From assembly GCA_001643675.2 (NCBI GenBank), contig LSRY02000041.1, positions 374,501 through 438,500 of the forward strand: a DNA stretch of 64,000 bases, written 5' to 3'. This document shows positions 21,745 to 32,660 of this stretch, in pieces. The first letter of the stretch is position 1, and every line of letters begins with the position of its first letter. This DNA is from Monocercomonoides exilis. Its lineage: Eukaryota; Preaxostyla; Oxymonadida; Polymastigidae. The notes beneath the pieces were generated by a model. The model was not told the DNA's origin, made no database searches, and worked only from the letters and a program-made list of their open reading frames with translations. Both the position numbers and the translations under genes were made by a program.

Positions 21745-21822
21745 AAAAACAAAACAAAACAAAACAAAACAAAACAAAACAAAACAAAACAAAACAAAAC
21801 AAAACAAAACAAAACAAAACAA
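21745..21822 (+). repeat. (AAAAC)n pentanucleotide array
   Basis: About fifteen tandem AAAAC units are followed by an A run and then a T run. The frame over it (poly KQNKT) is not a gene. Confidence 0.9.
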
Positions 21823-21908
21823 AAAAAAAAAAATTTTTTTTTTTATTTTATAAAATCAAAAAGGAATTTATTCATTTTTATTAAGAATCCATCAATCTCT
21901 CTCTCTCT

Positions 21909-21911
<3 letters not shown>

Positions 21912-21945
<34 letters not shown>
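21912..21945 (+). repeat. T34 homopolymer
   Basis: Uninterrupted T tract immediately after a short CT dinucleotide run at 21898-21911. Confidence 0.9.
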
Positions 21946-22348
21946 CCAACAGTGTTTGTGCCCCAAAACAGGTTTCAAGTACACGTCAGAATAAAAAATA
22001 AACAAAAGTGTAAAAACAAACTTCGAATTGAGATACTGTGTGTTCTCAATTGAACAAATTGTTTTTCCTAATCACAAATAGGTGAAAGATTTTAAAGAAG
22101 TTCTTTTTGGAAAAAAAAAAATCAACAAATTCACATTACACATAAAGTCTGTATTATCAATTTTGAGAAAAATAAAAAAGAAAGAGAATATACAAAAAAG
22201 AAAGAAATAAACATTAATTTCGTTTAATAATTTTTCTTTTCAACTGAAATGACTTAATTTCTTTATAAGTGCTAAAAAAAAAAAAGAAAAAGAAAGAAAC
22301 TCAAAAATAAAACAATTCATCAAAATTTTAAAATAAGTGATGAAAGAT

Positions 22349-24157
22349 TCATTTCCTTTGTCTCTTTGAATCTGGTTCTTCCCCTTCTCCTCCATCAATT
22401 TCTGTTGGATTTCTCTTTTTAACATCAGGTTCCTCTTGTTGCTGATATTGTTCTGATTTTTTGCTTTCACCATTATATTCAGCATTGGGCTGATTCATCA
22501 CTTCAGTCGTGCTCTGGTCTGCCGAAGAGCTTTGCAGCTGCTCGGCTGGTTGCTGTTTTCCAGTTGTATCTGCGTTAACATCTTCGACAGCCGGCTTCTC
22601 AGCCTGCACAGCTCCTTCCTCGCCAACTTCCACTCGTTGCTGCTGCTGTTGCATTATACTCATCTGCATCTGCTGGTACGCGTACTGCTGTTGCTGGAAA
22701 TCATTCTGCGCTCCCATTCCCGGAATACCCGCAATCGGAGCCATGCCCATGCCACCCGGAGCACCCATCTGCCCAAAGCCAGCCATTTGGTTCATAAACC
22801 ACCCACCCATTGGGTTGTCAAAGGCAAGCATTGGAGCTTGCGACTGCATCTGAGATTGCAGCTGCGATGACCGGTCGCCTCTGTTGCCCTTCTTTCTGGC
22901 AGTGTAGCGCAGACCAGGGCATGCATCCTGAATGGGCTTCAGCGCAAACCCAAAGAAAAGTGGACCAGAAAGACGCGGCTGCTGTCGTTGTGGGCAATAA
23001 TACTTCAGTGCTGATGTCCAAGCAGCGGTCGAGGTGGATCCTTGGAAAATAGGTGCACCTGGTTCACAGGCTTGAACAGCAAAAGTTCTGTTGCTAAATT
23101 CTGAAATGAAGAGTTTGTGAATGTATGTAACAGCAGCTCGATATTTATTTGGGACAACAATTTGATTGACTTTAGATGAAGCATGAGGATCTGTCTCTCC
23201 TCTGTTGAGTAAGTAACAGCTTCCAACACGCGAATCATGCACAACAAGAAGGATGTTATATCTTCTCCCTCCAGCAGTTACAATCACTGCACCATGCTTT
23301 CCTGGTAGCAAGTCACCTGCATCATCTCCTTCCCATGTATTATCTCCATCATCATATCTTTCAACTCTTTGATTTATTGTGGATGCAAGCAACACGTCCA
23401 GATCTTCATTTTCGTCACTTTGTCCAGATCCAGGTCCTCCTCGAATATATGGATTCTGGAAATTAAATGGACGTTGATACTGATGATATGAATAACTCTG
23501 CGTCGCTGGCTCAATTCTTGATGCAGGTATTCCAAAACCTTCCATCATGGATGATTGGATTGGAGCAGATTGAGCAGAGGGCTCTGGTTGAGGTGCAGAT
23601 TCAGGTTGAGCCATTCTGCTTTGGTCAATTGTTTGTGGCATCATTTGCATTTGCCACATTTGTGTTGGGGCAGCCGCAGTCTGATATTGCATCCCAGGCT
23701 GCATCATTTGTTGCATGGCAATTTGTTGGCCTGTTTGGCCCGCAAGGACTTGAGCTCCGGCTTCTCCTCCTGCATAAGTCAAATAAGCCATTGATGCAGC
23801 AAGAGAAGGGGCTGTTTGTGTCTGGATTTGATCCACCTGTGCCTGGAGCTGCTGCTGTTGTTGAATTGAGATATCATTCACTTCATCGGAAGTCTGACCC
23901 TCAGGAGGCAGAGTCTGAGATTCTACCTGTAATTGATATTATTATATTTCATAACATACAAAAAATAAACATGAATGACAGATGGTTATCGTAGAAAAAA
24001 ATATTCAAGATCAGGAAACGATCCGATTTAGGATCATAAATGATCATCAAAGGATCATCATCAAAACACAAACATGCAATCAAAAAAATACATAGAAATG
24101 ATATATTTAATCAAGGAAAACTGCAAAGCAAAAAGATCACACTTTTGTATCACTCAT
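22349..24157 (-). CDS. FYR-domain (FYRN/FYRC) nuclear protein, 2 exons
   Basis: The main exon 23926-22349 is open at its 5' end behind a TTACAG acceptor. A 15-nt first exon at 24157-24143 (MSDTK) with donor GTGTGA joins it in phase 0 across a 216-nt intron, giving 530 residues. Residues about 215-350 look like adjacent FYRN and FYRC domains: an RRYNILLVVHDSR strand region, an IFQGSTSTAAW segment and the hallmark SGPLFFGFALKPIQ. In other eukaryotes FYR domains occur in chromatin proteins such as MLL-type methyltransferases, JmjC demethylases and TBRG1. No SET, JmjC or PHD part is visible here, so it is a stand-alone FYR protein. Both flanks are Gln/Met-rich, and the C-terminus ends in a basic KRQRK stretch after an acidic segment, consistent with nuclear localisation. 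The short first exon is inferred. Confidence 0.7.
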
Positions 24158-24390
24158 AGTTTTACTGTAAGATCAATAATAAACTAATAAAGGTTATGTT
24201 TCGATCATACATATACTTTAATATTTGATTTTATCAATAAATATTTATTCATGAAACTACTCGTTTAAATCCATTAAGTCTTTGCTTAAACAAAAAAATG
24301 CATTTAAACATCAAAAACAAAAACCATTACATAAATAAAAGAACACAATTATTTCACAAAATATATTTATCATTCAGATGAAGATCTCTC

Positions 24391-24657
24391 TTAACTTCCA
24401 CCAGTTTTCATCTGAGAAGAGCAATCTTCGTTATCGCAAAGCTTTCCATCTTCTTCATTTTGAGTAATTTCATTTTCCAATTCTTCATTGCGAGGCCAAG
24501 TTAACAAAGATTCTCCAATTCCCGAAAGAGTTCCTCCAACAGCAGTAGAAAGAGGAAGTTCATAGAACATTCCATCTGACACAACAACTGAATAATAATA
24601 ATAATAATATTAATAAAACATATAAAATAAATAAATAAATAAAATAGAAAGAGAAAG

Positions 24658-24706
<49 letters not shown>

Positions 24707-27285
24707 AAGAGAGAGATATAAACACATAAAAAAAAACAACCATAAAAATTTTGATATTCTTTTTTCTTTCTTTCTATTTTCTATTTTCTATTTTCTTTCT
24801 TTCTTTCTTTCTTTCTACCTTTTTTCTTTTTCTTTTCATCTATCTTTTTTTTTTTCCCTAATAAAAAAAAAGCATACCAACAAGTTCCCCAGTCTTCCTG
24901 TATGCACTCCATGCACATAGAGAAGACATTTCATTCAGAGAAGCAGAGACATAAGAAGGAGGAAGAGAAGAAGAAGAAGAACTTGATGAAATGTTCAAGT
25001 CAGATGAATTTATTCCAGTTGAATCAGAAGAAGAAGAAGAAGAAGAAGAAGAAGAAGAAGAAGAAGAAGAAGAAGAAGGAGAAGAAGAAGATAAATCTTT
25101 ATCTTCATCTCGACCTTCTCCTTCATCCTTCAAAGAAACCTCCATTTGCATACATTCTTTCTCTTCTCCTTTCAATTTCTTCTCATTTGTCTGTTTATTA
25201 TTACTATTACTATTACTATTACTATTATTATTATTATTAACATCATAATCTTCTGAATTTTTTTCTTTTTCTTTTTCTTTCTCTTCTTCTCCTTTTTCTT
25301 CTTCTTCTTTTCTTTCTTCTCCTCCTTCTTCTCCTTTTCCTTCTTCTTTAATTATTTTATTTGTTGTTTCTGAAGAATCAGAATCAGAATAAGAATCAAA
25401 AAAAGAACTGGAAGAAGAAGAAGAAGAATCAGAATTAGAAGGAGGAGGAGGATGAGAAGAAGAAGAAGAAGAAGAAGAAGAAGAATTAGAAGAAGAAGAA
25501 GCTAATGTTTCATCAGAGTTGATCATTTGGAAAGGAGAAGACGATTGAAGAAAGAGATTTGGCTGTTGGGGCTGGCTGAAGCGGAATTTGGCACAGCTTC
25601 TGGTGGAAGAGACATGGAGAGGGGGAGGAGAAGAGGGGGAAGGGGAAGGAGAAGGAGAAGAAATTGAAGAAGAAGATGGAGAGGAAGAAGAAGAAGAAGA
25701 TGATGATAGAGAAGAAGAGGAAGAGGAAGAAGAAAGAGAAGAAGAAGAAGAGCGAGGTGATTCAGAATGTGATCTTTGAGTGTTCTCTTTGGCTGTATCA
25801 GAAAGAGAGGCATTTGAGAGAGGAGGGGTTGACTCACGGCGCCTTCCAAACCAGTTCATTGGATTTCTGAAAGGAAGAAAGGAAGGAATGAAAAATAGAA
25901 AAAAAGAAAAAAAGAAAGAAAAAAAGAAAAAAAGAATAAAGGAATAAAGGAAAGAAAGAAAGAAAGAAGGAATGAAAGAAGGAAAAATTAGGATACAAAT
26001 TGTTGAGTGTGTGTGGGAAAATGGTGTGGAGATGTTGAATTGGAATCGAAAAAAAAAGAAAAGAAAAGGAAAAAATAAAATGTGGATAAAAAAAAAAGAA
26101 ATGAAAATTGATTCAAATAAGAAAAACCAGTAAAAAAAGATTCAAACAAAAACATACAAGGCATTTCCGATTGTTTGTAGTGTGGATGATGCTGGAATTT
26201 TCAGGTCAAATACATGAACAGTTCCCTTATAGTTGAAAAAAAAGGAGATAAAATCAAAATTTGCATAATTAAATTTGAATAAATAATTAAATAAACAAAT
26301 GGAAAAAAAAGAGGAGGAATTAATTTCGTAGGTTTCAAAATCATTTATTTCACAAAGAATTACTTCAAGACATGTTTTTGCACAAGAAAATTCTTGTTCT
26401 ATTTTGATTTAAAAGTGACATACTCTGTTTGAACTCAATGACAAATAATGACTGTCAGAATCAAATGCCATCCCATCCACTCGACATCCGTGCATCCCTC
26501 TGAGAAAGCTGCGAAATAACGTGCCCGTTTGGACATTCCATATGTGAACATAAATTCCCTTTGAAAAAAAAAGAAGAATACAAAATTATCTTAATATATA
26601 ATAAAAATATAAGTCATACATCTGTTGAAGTTGTTGCCAAAAGAGATCCATCATAATTAAATACCAAAGACTGAATATCTTTATCTTCAGCCTTTATTGT
26701 CTGCTCTTTCCCCTGGCTTAAAAAAATACAGTTCACATAACCATTCAACTGAGGTATCGCAATCACCGGGTCAATTGTACATGCCGATACAGAAAATAGA
26801 TTTTTGAATTGCTTCGAAATGGGGAAAACTGCCTTTGTTTTCTTTTCTTCCAATGAAATCACTTGTAAAGAGTTGCAAACAGAAACAAGAAAACTTTGAA
26901 AAACATTTTAATAACATTCTCAACGTCAATAATTGATAATACAAACTAATTCCCTGTGAATTTTATTGCATCTATTTCTGATTGGAATGATAAATCGACT
27001 AATTTATAAATGAATCATGTGATAATTCATACAGTAAAAGAATTAGATACAATCAAGATTTTCAGATATTGTTGACAAAAAATGGACTGTAGAAGGTTCC
27101 TCAATCGTACAATAAGCACAGATATTAAGCTGAGAAGAGTAATCAATTATGCGCGCAGTTGAATCAAGTTTTCGCGAAAAAATTACAGAATGTGAAATCA
27201 AATCATAGAGGTTAAGCCCCTCAACTGTTGCTGCGCATATAATCTCATCTTTCATTTCATAACGAAGTGCAGTGATTTTTACCAT
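24391..27285 (-). CDS. PROPPIN (WIPI/Atg18-type WD40) with giant Ser/Glu loop, 7 exons
   Basis: Exons 27285-27051, 26998-26947, 26893-26620, 26558-26424, 26225-26158, 25866-24878 and 24587-24391 sum to 1950 nt (649 residues) with every junction in phase. Blade 1 starts at ITALRYEMKDEII. Residues DLSFQSEIDAIKF and FLVSVCNSLQV correspond to blades 2-3. SLVFNYDGSLLATTSTDG leads to the phosphoinositide motif, and GTVHVFDL follows. The last blade holds CAWSAYRKTGELVVVVSDG. PROPPINs bind PI3P/PI(3,5)P2 through an L/FRRG motif and act in autophagosome formation. Here the motif reads F205-L206-R207-G208, so the first Arg is lost. About 300 Ser/Glu/Lys-rich residues (roughly 256-565) occupy the place of the membrane-inserting 6CD loop. 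It is divergently paired with the carboxylesterase. Assignment to PROPPIN is firm; the subgroup is not. Confidence 0.85.
24588..24877 (-). repeat. Microsatellite-filled intron 6 of the PROPPIN gene
   Basis: This 290-nt intron (donor GTATGC, acceptor TTCAG on the minus strand) is almost wholly simple sequence. On the plus strand it carries ATA repeats, GAAA/GAGA repeats (24650-24716) and CTTT/TTTTC repeats (24763-24840). Long AT-rich open frames across it are repeat translation. Confidence 0.8.
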
Positions 27286-27375
27286 AGTTTTGATGCAATC
27301 CAATCTTGAAAAGAAAAATTACAAAAAAACCAATCAAAAACCAAATAATAATATGGGCGCATCATTTTTCAAATC
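27286..27375. promoter_or_regulatory. 90-bp shared divergent promoter, PROPPIN / carboxylesterase
   Basis: The proposed start codons of the two head-to-head genes are 90 bp apart, so both core promoters and 5' UTRs must fit here. The sequence is A/T-rich; I could not identify a specific initiator motif. Confidence 0.5.
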
Positions 27376-30300
27376 ATGTTTATCGAACTCTATTTCATTT
27401 TTTCACTTCACTGTGAGTTATCTCTCGATGAAAAATACATTTCTGTTAAGACTCCAGAAGGAATAGAGTTCGTTGGTGTTAAAGATGATGAAGACACAGC
27501 TTCTTTTCTTGGGATTCCATATGCTGCACCTCCTGTTGGAGAAAACAGATGGAAGATGCCTTCAAGATATATCCCAAAGGATGGATTGAAGATTCATGCA
27601 AATGTTATACGTATGATTCGAATATATGCCTTTTAATTTTTTGATTTATTTATGTTTTCGATAGCTCCTGCATGCATGCAAGATAAAAATGTTAAAAAAT
27701 CTGAAGACTGTCTTTATTTAAATGTCTTTACTCCTGTTCAGGCAATGAAGCAGAAAGATGATGCTACATTCCATGGCCTTCCTGTTTGCGTATATTTTCA
27801 TTATGGCAGCTTTGTGAGAGGAAGCTCTGCAAAACAACCGGGATTAAGTTATCAACAATACAACAAAAAAGGAGTTATTTTTGTTTCTGTCAATTATCGT
27901 CTTGGAATTTTTGGATATTTTGCTCATCCTGCATTGAGTCTTGAAGATCCTAAATTCAAAACAAACTTTGGACTCTTTGATCAGATAGCATCGCTTGAAT
28001 GGGTACAGCGCAACATAAAAGCATTTGGAGGCGATCCATCTCTGGTGACCGTTCTTGGGATTGTGTGCATTTTTTTAAAAATTAATGCTTCATTTTCATT
28101 TGTTTTTGAATAATTATTTTCATTTCCACAATTTAAGTCTTCAGGCGCAAATTCCGTACTTCTTCACATGTCATCTGCAGCGAATGGAAGTGTGAAGCCG
28201 CTCTTTCACAGAGCAATTGTGCATTCACCCGTTGTCACATACAACACCCTTCAAAGCCACGATTTTGCATACAAAGAAGCAATTGGCTCAGTCTTTGCAC
28301 GACATTTGATGGAAATAGCAGAAAAGAACAAGACAAACACTGATATGAAAGAACATGTTTCAAAGAATGAAACAAATGAGCTTAATGAAAGTCTCAAATT
28401 CACCGAATTCACAGCCAGCACAAAAGAAATCACTAACATCTCAACACTCAACGAAACAAGGCGGATTGAAGAGTATCAACAAGAACTGGCCTTCTTGCGC
28501 TCAATTCCCGGTGAAGTGCTGCAGAGGCAGCTGGAAGCGATTTACGACACGCCACCTCCGCCTCGCTCAATATTCCTCGACTCGTTCTCATTTCGCTCGT
28601 TCCAAAGAGTTTCTGAGACTTCTTTGATCACTCATTCAATTATCAACTCATGTGAAGGAGAAAGGAATAACACAGAAAACACAGAAAATACGGAGAATTC
28701 AGAAACCCAATTGGATAAAAGCAAACAAGAAGGAAGATCGGAGTTTTCTATTTCTCCGTTGCCGATGTCTGCGGCTCATTATCTCACAACCCCGTCTGCT
28801 GCACCGGGAACTATCTTTTGGCAGGACATTCTCAATTCAGACATATCATCAAACACTGAAATTCCAGATAAACATGTTAATTCTCATTCTCATTCTTCTT
28901 CTTCTTCTTCCTCTTCCTCTTCCTCCCCTTCGAATAGCCCCCTTCCAATCTCTGTACGCAATGCCCACCACATCCCTCTCCTCATCGGCACCACACAAGA
29001 CGAGGCCAACGGGCTTTTAACAGATTCCTTCCCGCTCATCGCTCCTTCCCCGAAGATGGTGTCAGAAGGCTTTCAGATGCTCTGCAGGCAGATGGAAGTG
29101 ATCAATGACAGGCTGAACAATTCTCTATGGATAACATCGAAAAGGAATGTGAATGAAAATGATAATAGCAACAAAACAAACAATGATGGGGAATTTCATC
29201 GTCATCATCGACGCCTTTTCCCCCTTCCTCATCCTCTTTCAGAGAGAATAAGCCATTCTGTTGACACACTCATCCATCATAACACAACACAAGATGAACT
29301 TCCTCTGTCTCCCCGCTGCAAACAGCTGCTTTTCTGGTATTTCGGCGAAGATCAGCCAGAAATCACTGAAAATTCACTGCAAGACCAGAAAATGACATCA
29401 AATTCTTCTTCTTTTACTTCTTTTCTACCTTCTTTTTTGACTTCATTTTTTTCTTCTCTTTTTTCTGTGAGCAAAGCGAAGAAGAATGCAGGGAGGGGCT
29501 GGTGGAAGCTGAATGAGATTGTCACTGACTTTGTGTTTGAGACAGGAATGAGGGAATATCTCAACAGTCTGTTTCCTTCTCATAATCATCATCATCATTC
29601 TTCTTCTTCTCTTTCTTCTTCTTCCTCTAATCATCCAAACGATCACTCTGAACTAACAACCCAAAACCAATCATCCTCCTCCTCTTCTTCTTCTTCTTCC
29701 TCATCCTCCTCTTCTCCTTCTTCACCACAACCTCCTCCTTCTCCATTCAAAGACACCTTCTCACTGCAACCCGATCCTCCTGTCTATCGCTTTGTCTTCA
29801 GCTATCCTCCTCTCTCCACCAACCGCTTCATCCGAGCCTCTCATCCTTCTCTTTGTTTGAACATCATTTCTTCCTCTATCGTCTCATTCACAAACCTCAT
29901 CAGTCACATTCTGCCTTCCTCTTTTGCTGTCCCTCTCTCTTCTTTCCTCTTGTCCATCGCTTCTTCTCTCAGCCCATCGGTTTTTGATGGAAATTCTGCT
30001 TCTTCATCCATTTTTCATTCAACAGCAACTTCTTCTTCCATTTCTTCTTCTTCTTCTCTTTCTCCTTCCTCTCACCCCTCATACTCACTGCCATCTTCTC
30101 CTCTTTCCTTTCTGCTCGGCCTGGGCACTTATCACACAGCAGATGCCACATACGCTGTGGGCGGCGAAGGAAATATGCACTTTCCAAATGTACCTCTTTT
30201 TGGGCAGCTGACAGAAGAAGAGAAATGGCTGCAGGACAAGCAGACGACGATGTGGGTGGAATTTATGAAGGAAGGGAAGTTTGAGAGGAGGGAGTGGGAG

Positions 30301-31140
30301 GAATACACGAAGGAGATGGAGGAGTATACGGCGATTCATATGAAGGAGGAGGAGAAGAAGGAGAAGAATGGGAAAAATGAGGAGAAAAAAGAGAAGGAAA
30401 TCAATATGAATGATTCAGAGTTGATGACACAAAAAACAGAAACAGATGAACTGCTTCATTCTTCAGATGACAAAAAGGAAACTAAAAATCTCCAATCACT
30501 TGATGTCCATCCAGAAACTGAACTGAATGAGAGCTGGCTGAGTTTTGGAAAAGGGTACAAGAAAGAAGCACTCGAACTGTGGGGCAGCTTCATCAGAGAG
30601 CGGGTGCAGCTGTGGGAGGAAGAGAGAGAAGAGTTAAGCAAACTTTCTAACAAAACGAGCGATTCTCCTTTCCTCTCTTTGAACGATGTGCAGCAGGAGG
30701 TGCTGTTGGGGGTGGCTAAACAGGATATCCTTGCAATGACACCTCTTTCTGCGCCTTCGTTCAATATCTCTTTCCATTTGCCACACAATTCATCATCAAT
30801 TGCCTCAGCAACCATCACTTATGACAGCTCAATTGACGATGGCGTGTCATTTCTGAAGAGGCATGAGCCATTTCTTGTGTCATTTGTGAATGGAATGCAG
30901 TTCCTTCCCTCGAAACAGCAGAAGGCGATCAAATACGCCCTTTTGACTGTGCTGCTGCTTTCGCTGTGGTTCTTCCCGTTTGCTGTTGTCTTCGTGTTTT
31001 TGGTTGTTCTGTCTCCGCCCGTTGGAGTTGCGTTTGCTCTTGTTATGTTTCTGGGCTGTGCGATGAGAATGGCAGTTGACAGACTGAAGAAGCTTCAAAG
31101 AAAAGAGGCTCCGAAGAAAAGAAAAATTAAATCGCTTTGA
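27376..31140 (+). CDS. Type-B carboxylesterase, expanded and membrane-anchored, 3 exons
   Basis: Exons 27376-27610, 27665-28062 and 28138-31140 join in phase (GTATGA and GTGTGC donors) to 1211 residues. The N-terminus is hydrophobic, like a signal peptide (MFIELYFIFSLHC). The fold is that of carboxylesterase/cholinesterase enzymes: FLGIPYAAPPVGENRW, SEDCLYLNVFTP, VSVNYRLGIFGY and FGGDPSLVTVLG. The nucleophile elbow GISSG (Ser212) is reassembled by the second splice. Glu500 in GTTQDEANG is the likely acid and His877 in GTYHTADATYAVGG the likely base, completing the triad. Ordinary members are about 550 residues; Ser-, Asn- and His-rich inserts between 280 and 870 account for most of the extra length. 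One or two membrane segments lie at about 1142-1189, followed by a basic KKRKIK tail. It should hydrolyse carboxylic esters in the secretory or endosomal lumen or at the cell surface; the substrate is unknown. Confidence 0.85.
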
Positions 31141-31174
31141 TGTAATGCTTTGTAATTTTCTGTATTTCTTTTTC

Positions 31175-31300
31175 TTTTCCTTTTTTTTCCCCCTTTTTTT
31201 TTCCTTTTTTTTCCCCCTTTTTCTTTTCCTTTTTTTTTCCCTTTTTTTTTCCTTTTTTTTTTCCTTTTTTTTTCCTTTTTTTTCCCCTTTTTTTTTCACT
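31175..31300 (+). repeat. Polypyrimidine T/C tract between convergent genes
   Basis: About 125 bases of alternating T runs and short C runs lie in the 322-bp gap between the carboxylesterase stop and the hydrolase stop. The minus-strand open frame over it encodes only Lys/Gly and is rejected as a gene. Confidence 0.85.
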
Positions 31301-31462
31301 AGTCATCTTTTTCTTTCTTACAAATTTTTTTACAATTGTTGTAATATGAAATTTCATATATATTCAAGAAAATAGGAGAATATTTTGGAAATTTTCAATT
31401 GGAATCTTATTTGATGACAGTCAAAATGACAAAAATACGTATTTCTTCTTATTTTGTCACGC

Positions 31463-32546
31463 TTAAATGAAAATACTTTCTTTTTCTTCACGAATTGTGG
31501 TTTCTTCTCCATGTCCTGCAACAACAAACAGACATCAGATATTAAAAACATTTTTTTTGAAAATAAAAACATTCGTTTTCAGAAATGAAACTCTTTGCAA
31601 GAAATAAACAACAAACCGCAAATTATGCGAGTCGAATCAGGCAATGAAAACAAGGTTTCTTTGATAGATTTCCGAAGTTGTTCCATGCTGCCACCCTGTG
31701 ATGTCACAAAAAAGGAAAATTAAAAGTTTTTAAAAATATGAAAGCTTTCCCATACCGGAAGATCAGTTCGGCCTGCAAATCAATAATATTGAAGATGATA
31801 TTTCGTTTAATAATTTTTTAAATAAGAATTGAGATTGTAAAAATAAAAACAACAAACCATAACTATAAAAACAAAAAAGAAAAGGAATATGAATCAATAT
31901 ATGAACATAAAATCACAAACTTTCCTTGGAATAGAGTATCACCTGATATCAAAAGGTTTGGAAAACTGAAAGAGCAAGATCCAGGGCTATGACCAGGAGT
32001 ATGCAGTATAACTCCTTCAACATCTCCAACACGAATTTTATCACCTTCGTGATGAACATCAACCTTATTTTTAATTTATGAAATATTTTTCAAGCAAAAA
32101 ATGAATTCATACAGGTGGAACAGTTGCGAAGGAACATTTCACTCCAAGCATCCTCATGAGAGTAGGAGAATTACGATATAAATCATTATCTGCTGGATGC
32201 AATGTTACAGGGCATTGTAACTCCTTTGCTAAAACTCCAGAAAGATCTACATGATCAAAATGACCGTGCGTGTCTAAAAAACAAATAGAACAAAATATCA
32301 CTTCGAATAAAAACGAAACATATTACACACAGTAAACATGATGTACTTTAACATCGGCTTTCTTCACTGCATCAAGTATTTTTGCTAATTATTTATTAGA
32401 TAAAATAATCTTAATAAAATCGTAAAATTCAAACGAATGTTTCCTCCAGCATCAAAAATAACTGCATCTTTTGTTTTTGGATCTGATACAATTATTGTAT
32501 TAGCCTGAAGATCCCCAACCGGAAAATAAACAACTTCCAATGACAT
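31463..32546 (-). CDS. Metallo-beta-lactamase-fold hydrolase (glyoxalase II-like), 8 exons with 5-nt micro-exon
   Basis: Exons 32546-32435, 32384-32331, 32273-32113, 32063-31921, 31862-31858, 31772-31756, 31695-31617 and 31515-31463 sum to 624 nt, 207 residues, all junctions in phase. The metal ligands are complete: THGHFDH (His58, His60, Asp62, His63), TPGH (His134), SGDTLFQG (Asp151) and CGHG (His192). The NYGRTDLPGGS stretch typical of small glyoxalase-II-like (YcbL-type) hydrolases is assembled from three exons. The 5-nt exon TTATG is required: joining exon 4 directly to the 17-nt exon meets a TGA at once. Two metals, probably zinc or iron, are expected; the substrate is likely a glutathione or other thioester, but this is inferred from family only. 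An in-frame upstream ATG at 32639 is possible; I chose the one matching the usual family start. Confidence 0.88.
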
Positions 32547-32660
32547 GATAGAATTAAAAAAATATAAAGGTTTTTCTAAAAAACAAAATGCCGGAAAGAA
32601 TATTAGGGTACAATTGCTTCTCAATTCATTCAAATTCATTGATAGCCATAAAAGAGTCGA
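32547..32660. promoter_or_regulatory. 114-bp shared divergent promoter, hydrolase / 1371-residue protein
   Basis: The two head-to-head start codons are 114 bp apart with no room for a separate promoter on each side. No recognisable core motif was identified. Confidence 0.45.

Larger units (their letters stand above)
18780..22348. other. 3.5-kb gene-poor, very AT-rich region with repeats
   Basis: I see no gene in this stretch. It holds a cluster of TGAC/GTCA motifs near 20.8-21.06 kb, an (AAAAC)n array, a short CT run and a T34 tract. A 15-nt sequence beginning AAAGAACCCTTATTG occurs twice (about 20709 and 21186). The last few hundred bases are probably the 3' flank of the minus-strand FYR gene. 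Confidence 0.6.

Noticed and set aside
21696-21884. Frame encoding QNKTK repeats
   Set aside because: Translation of the (AAAAC)n array.
24902-25248. Open frames opposite the PROPPIN Ser/Glu loop (poly-Lys, poly-Glu)
   Set aside because: They are antisense translations of triplet repeats inside exon 6, which is fixed by phase and homology.
31127-31375. Lys/Gly-rich and Phe-rich frames between the esterase and the hydrolase
   Set aside because: Both are translations of the T/C tract in a 322-bp convergent gap.
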